From CAYHZG01 sp964361105 (lineage in GTDB: Bacteria > Patescibacteriota > Minisyncoccia > 2-02-FULL-40-12): a stretch of DNA of 37,419 bases. This document shows, piece after piece, positions 36,006-37,419 of this stretch. How positions within the stretch are numbered: position 1 is the first letter of the stretch; each line of letters starts with the position of its first letter. The notes under the pieces are model-generated. The model saw only the letters and a list, made by a program, of their open reading frames with translations. It was not told the DNA's origin and made no database searches. The position numbers and the translations under genes were made by a program. Where the stretch lies: positions 1 to 37,419 of the forward strand of contig CAYHZG010000003.1 of assembly GCA_964361105.1 (NCBI GenBank), written 5' to 3'.

Positions 36006-37207
36006 AAAATAAATCACTCATTCTGGTAATAATTATTTCTTTGGCTTTGGGTTTTTTTGCCGGCACGGAATTTCAGAAAACCAAAGTGTCGGACGGCGGA
36101 TTAAGAGAGCTGATTAACCGTGGCTCGGGTCAGCCAGCCGCAGTTGATTTTGGCCTATTTTGGGACGCTTGGAACCTGATTCATGAAAAATATGTTGGCC
36201 GTTCTGAGCTGGATACCCAAGAAATGGTTTTTGGAGCGATTGAAGGAATGGTTAAAAGCATCGGCGATCCGTTTACTGTATTTTTAAAAGAAGAACAAAG
36301 CAAACGGCTGCAAGAAGACATTAGTGGGGAATTTGCCGGGGTCGGAATAGAGATCGGTTTAAGAGATGATATTTTGATGGTGATAGCGCCTTTAAAAGAT
36401 ACGCCGGCTGACCGGGCTGGAGTGCTTGCCGGTGATAAAATTATAAAAATCGATGGCGAATCAACGGCTGGGATTACTTTGGAGGAGGCGGTTTCAAAAA
36501 TAAGAGGCAGAAGGGGAACAGAAGTTGTTTTAACGATTTCCCGGAAAAAAGACGGCAAAGAAGAAACAAGTGATTTTAGTATAATCAGAGACAAAATTAA
36601 AATCCCAACGGTCAAATGGGAAGTAAAGGAGCTAGACATTGGCTATATCCAGCTTTTCAGCTTTAACCAGATAGCTAAAGGTGAATTTGATAAAGCCCTC
36701 GTTGAATTAAAAAAGCAAGGGGCGGATAAGAAATTGATTCTCGATTTAAGAAATAACCCCGGTGGGCTTCTTGACTTAGCCATTGATATCTCAAGCTATT
36801 TTCTGGAGCCGGGCCAGGTGGTGGTGATAGAGGATTTTGGCAACGGTCAAAAAGACGAATTAAAAACAAGATCAAACGGCCGGCTAAAGAATGCCAAGAT
36901 TGTGATTTTGATAAATAAAGGCTCGGCTTCGGCTTCGGAAATTGTGGCCGGCGCTTTGCATGATAATCGTGGAGTTAAGCTGATAGGGGAGAAGACCTTT
37001 GGGAAGGGTTCGGTCCAGCAGGTTGAAGAATTGAGGTTTAAAACGGCTTTAAAGATTACCGTAGCCAAGTGGTTGACGCCGAAAGGTCGGTCAATTACTG
37101 ATGAAGGGATTGAGCCGGATATTAAAGTGGAAAGGAAAGAAGAGGATATAAAAGAGGGGAGAGACCCGCAATTAGATAAGGCGATTGAAGTTATCCGCTC
37201 GCTATAG
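36002..37207 (+). CDS. C-terminal processing protease (S41, Ctp)
   Basis: 401 residues. Signal or anchor helix ~5-22 (SLILVIIISLALGFFAGTEF). PDZ domain ~95-175 (GVGIEIGLRDD, LKDTPADRAGVLAGDKIIKIDGES). Peptidase domain with LDLRNNPGGLLDLAIDISSYFL, the Ser-containing INKGSASASEIVAGAL (~304-319) and the Lys in KTFGKGSVQ, so the Ser-Lys pair is present. Ctp proteases trim or degrade exported proteins in the envelope, often controlling wall hydrolases; a link to the coiled-coil transglycosylase at 19729 is possible but inferred. It is the last gene of the mreB-GT4-Ctp unit. A repeat follows 24 bases after the stop. Confidence 0.93.
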   Translation: MKNKSLILVIIISLALGFFAGTEFQKTKVSDGGLRELINRGSGQPAAVDFGLFWDAWNLIHEKYVGRSELDTQEMVFGAIEGMVKSIGDPFTVFLKEEQSKRLQEDISGEFAGVGIEIGLRDDILMVIAPLKDTPADRAGVLAGDKIIKIDGESTAGITLEEAVSKIRGRRGTEVVLTISRKKDGKEETSDFSIIRDKIKIPTVKWEVKELDIGYIQLFSFNQIAKGEFDKALVELKKQGADKKLILDLRNNPGGLLDLAIDISSYFLEPGQVVVIEDFGNGQKDELKTRSNGRLKNAKIVILINKGSASASEIVAGALHDNRGVKLIGEKTFGKGSVQQVEELRFKTALKITVAKWLTPKGRSITDEGIEPDIKVERKEEDIKEGRDPQLDKAIEVIRSL

Positions 37208-37231
37208 CCCTACCTTTGGCAATGCCTTTCA

Positions 37232-37359
37232 GGAAACGTTCGGCCACGTACAACTTTAATAATTAGTTTGGTTCTCTGTTTATCAGAATAAACCCTCGCT
37301 CCTCGCTCGCCTCGCTACATATCTTATCTTCTCTTAACGGCTCGGCTCATGAGGTTCCT
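37232..37359 (-). repeat. 127-bp repeat, inverted copy
   Basis: The reverse complement runs from AGGAACCTCATGAGCCGAGC to GGCCGAACGTTTCC and matches 27567-27693 over nearly its whole length, with nearly equal size (128 against 127) and local differences. The remaining right edge (37360-37419) has CTATAGCCCG-like sequence on the minus strand, also related to 27535-27550. No gene is seen after 37207. Confidence 0.85.
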
Positions 37360-37419
37360 GAGAAGGCATCGCCAAACGGGCTATAGTTCGCTAAAAACAA
37401 CGAAGCCACCATTGCTTAC

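Overview
The window looks like part of a genome from the Candidate Phyla Radiation (Patescibacteria), most likely a Parcubacteria-type lineage. Evidence: a reduced alpha operon, a short RNA polymerase alpha without its C-terminal domain, an alanyl-tRNA synthetase reduced to its catalytic half, and several envelope families frequent in these genomes (DUF2341/LamG protein, Cys-rich GPGGC repeat protein, baseplate-J-like membrane protein, TMTC-like glycosyltransferase with TPRs). The standard code fits: TGA, TAA and TAG all end genes. All genes but one (PEGA protein, 32702-33580) are on the + strand. No tRNA, rRNA, CRISPR array or transposase gene was seen.

Layout. 1-10740: envelope genes, namely a giant repetitive surface protein cut by the left edge, a TPR glycosyltransferase, a methyltransferase, two small membrane/secreted proteins and a DUF2341-LamG protein. 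10874-14865: Mur ligase, archease, cupredoxin-fold protein, presenilin-like protease and LOG-like protein. 14985-19163: EF-Tu-like domain protein, Lon, small membrane protein and permease. 19165-23021: second cupredoxin-like protein, coiled-coil lytic transglycosylase and Cys-rich repeat protein. 23091-27092: mnmA, short alaS and baseplate-J-like protein. 27149-31887: infA, rpmJ, rpsM, rpsK, rpsD, rpoA, rplQ, rplM, rpsI. 32054-37207: a secreted protein of unlike codon use, PEGA protein, mreB, GT4 glycosyltransferase and Ctp protease. The right edge is a repeat.

The main unexplained signal is a dense set of palindromic elements in several families. (a) A 110-170 bp leader occurs five times, before the EF-Tu-like gene, a membrane-protein gene, the baseplate-J-like gene, rpoA and mreB. 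Its 5' arm can pair either with a nearby arm or with a distal arm that ends on the start codon; the arms change together between copies. (b) A palindrome containing Asn-Arg-Gly/Glu-Ser-Ser-Ile sits inside two unrelated proteins in the same reading frame, with lengths divisible by three, and once between genes, like the Rickettsia palindromic elements in principle. (c) A 52-bp palindrome is nested in one leader and also lies in frame in the GT4 gene. (d) In the ribosomal operon, hairpins contain the stop codon of the upstream gene and others end just before the next start codon, with complementary loops. (e) Long foldbacks lie at 13940-14234 and 27355-27540, and a 127-bp repeat occurs inverted at 27567-27693 and 37232-37359.

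Together these suggest a palindrome-rich genome in which small elements spread, were tolerated inside proteins, and in some places may have become RNA control elements for translation genes. Pairings were read by eye; no folding program or database search was run.
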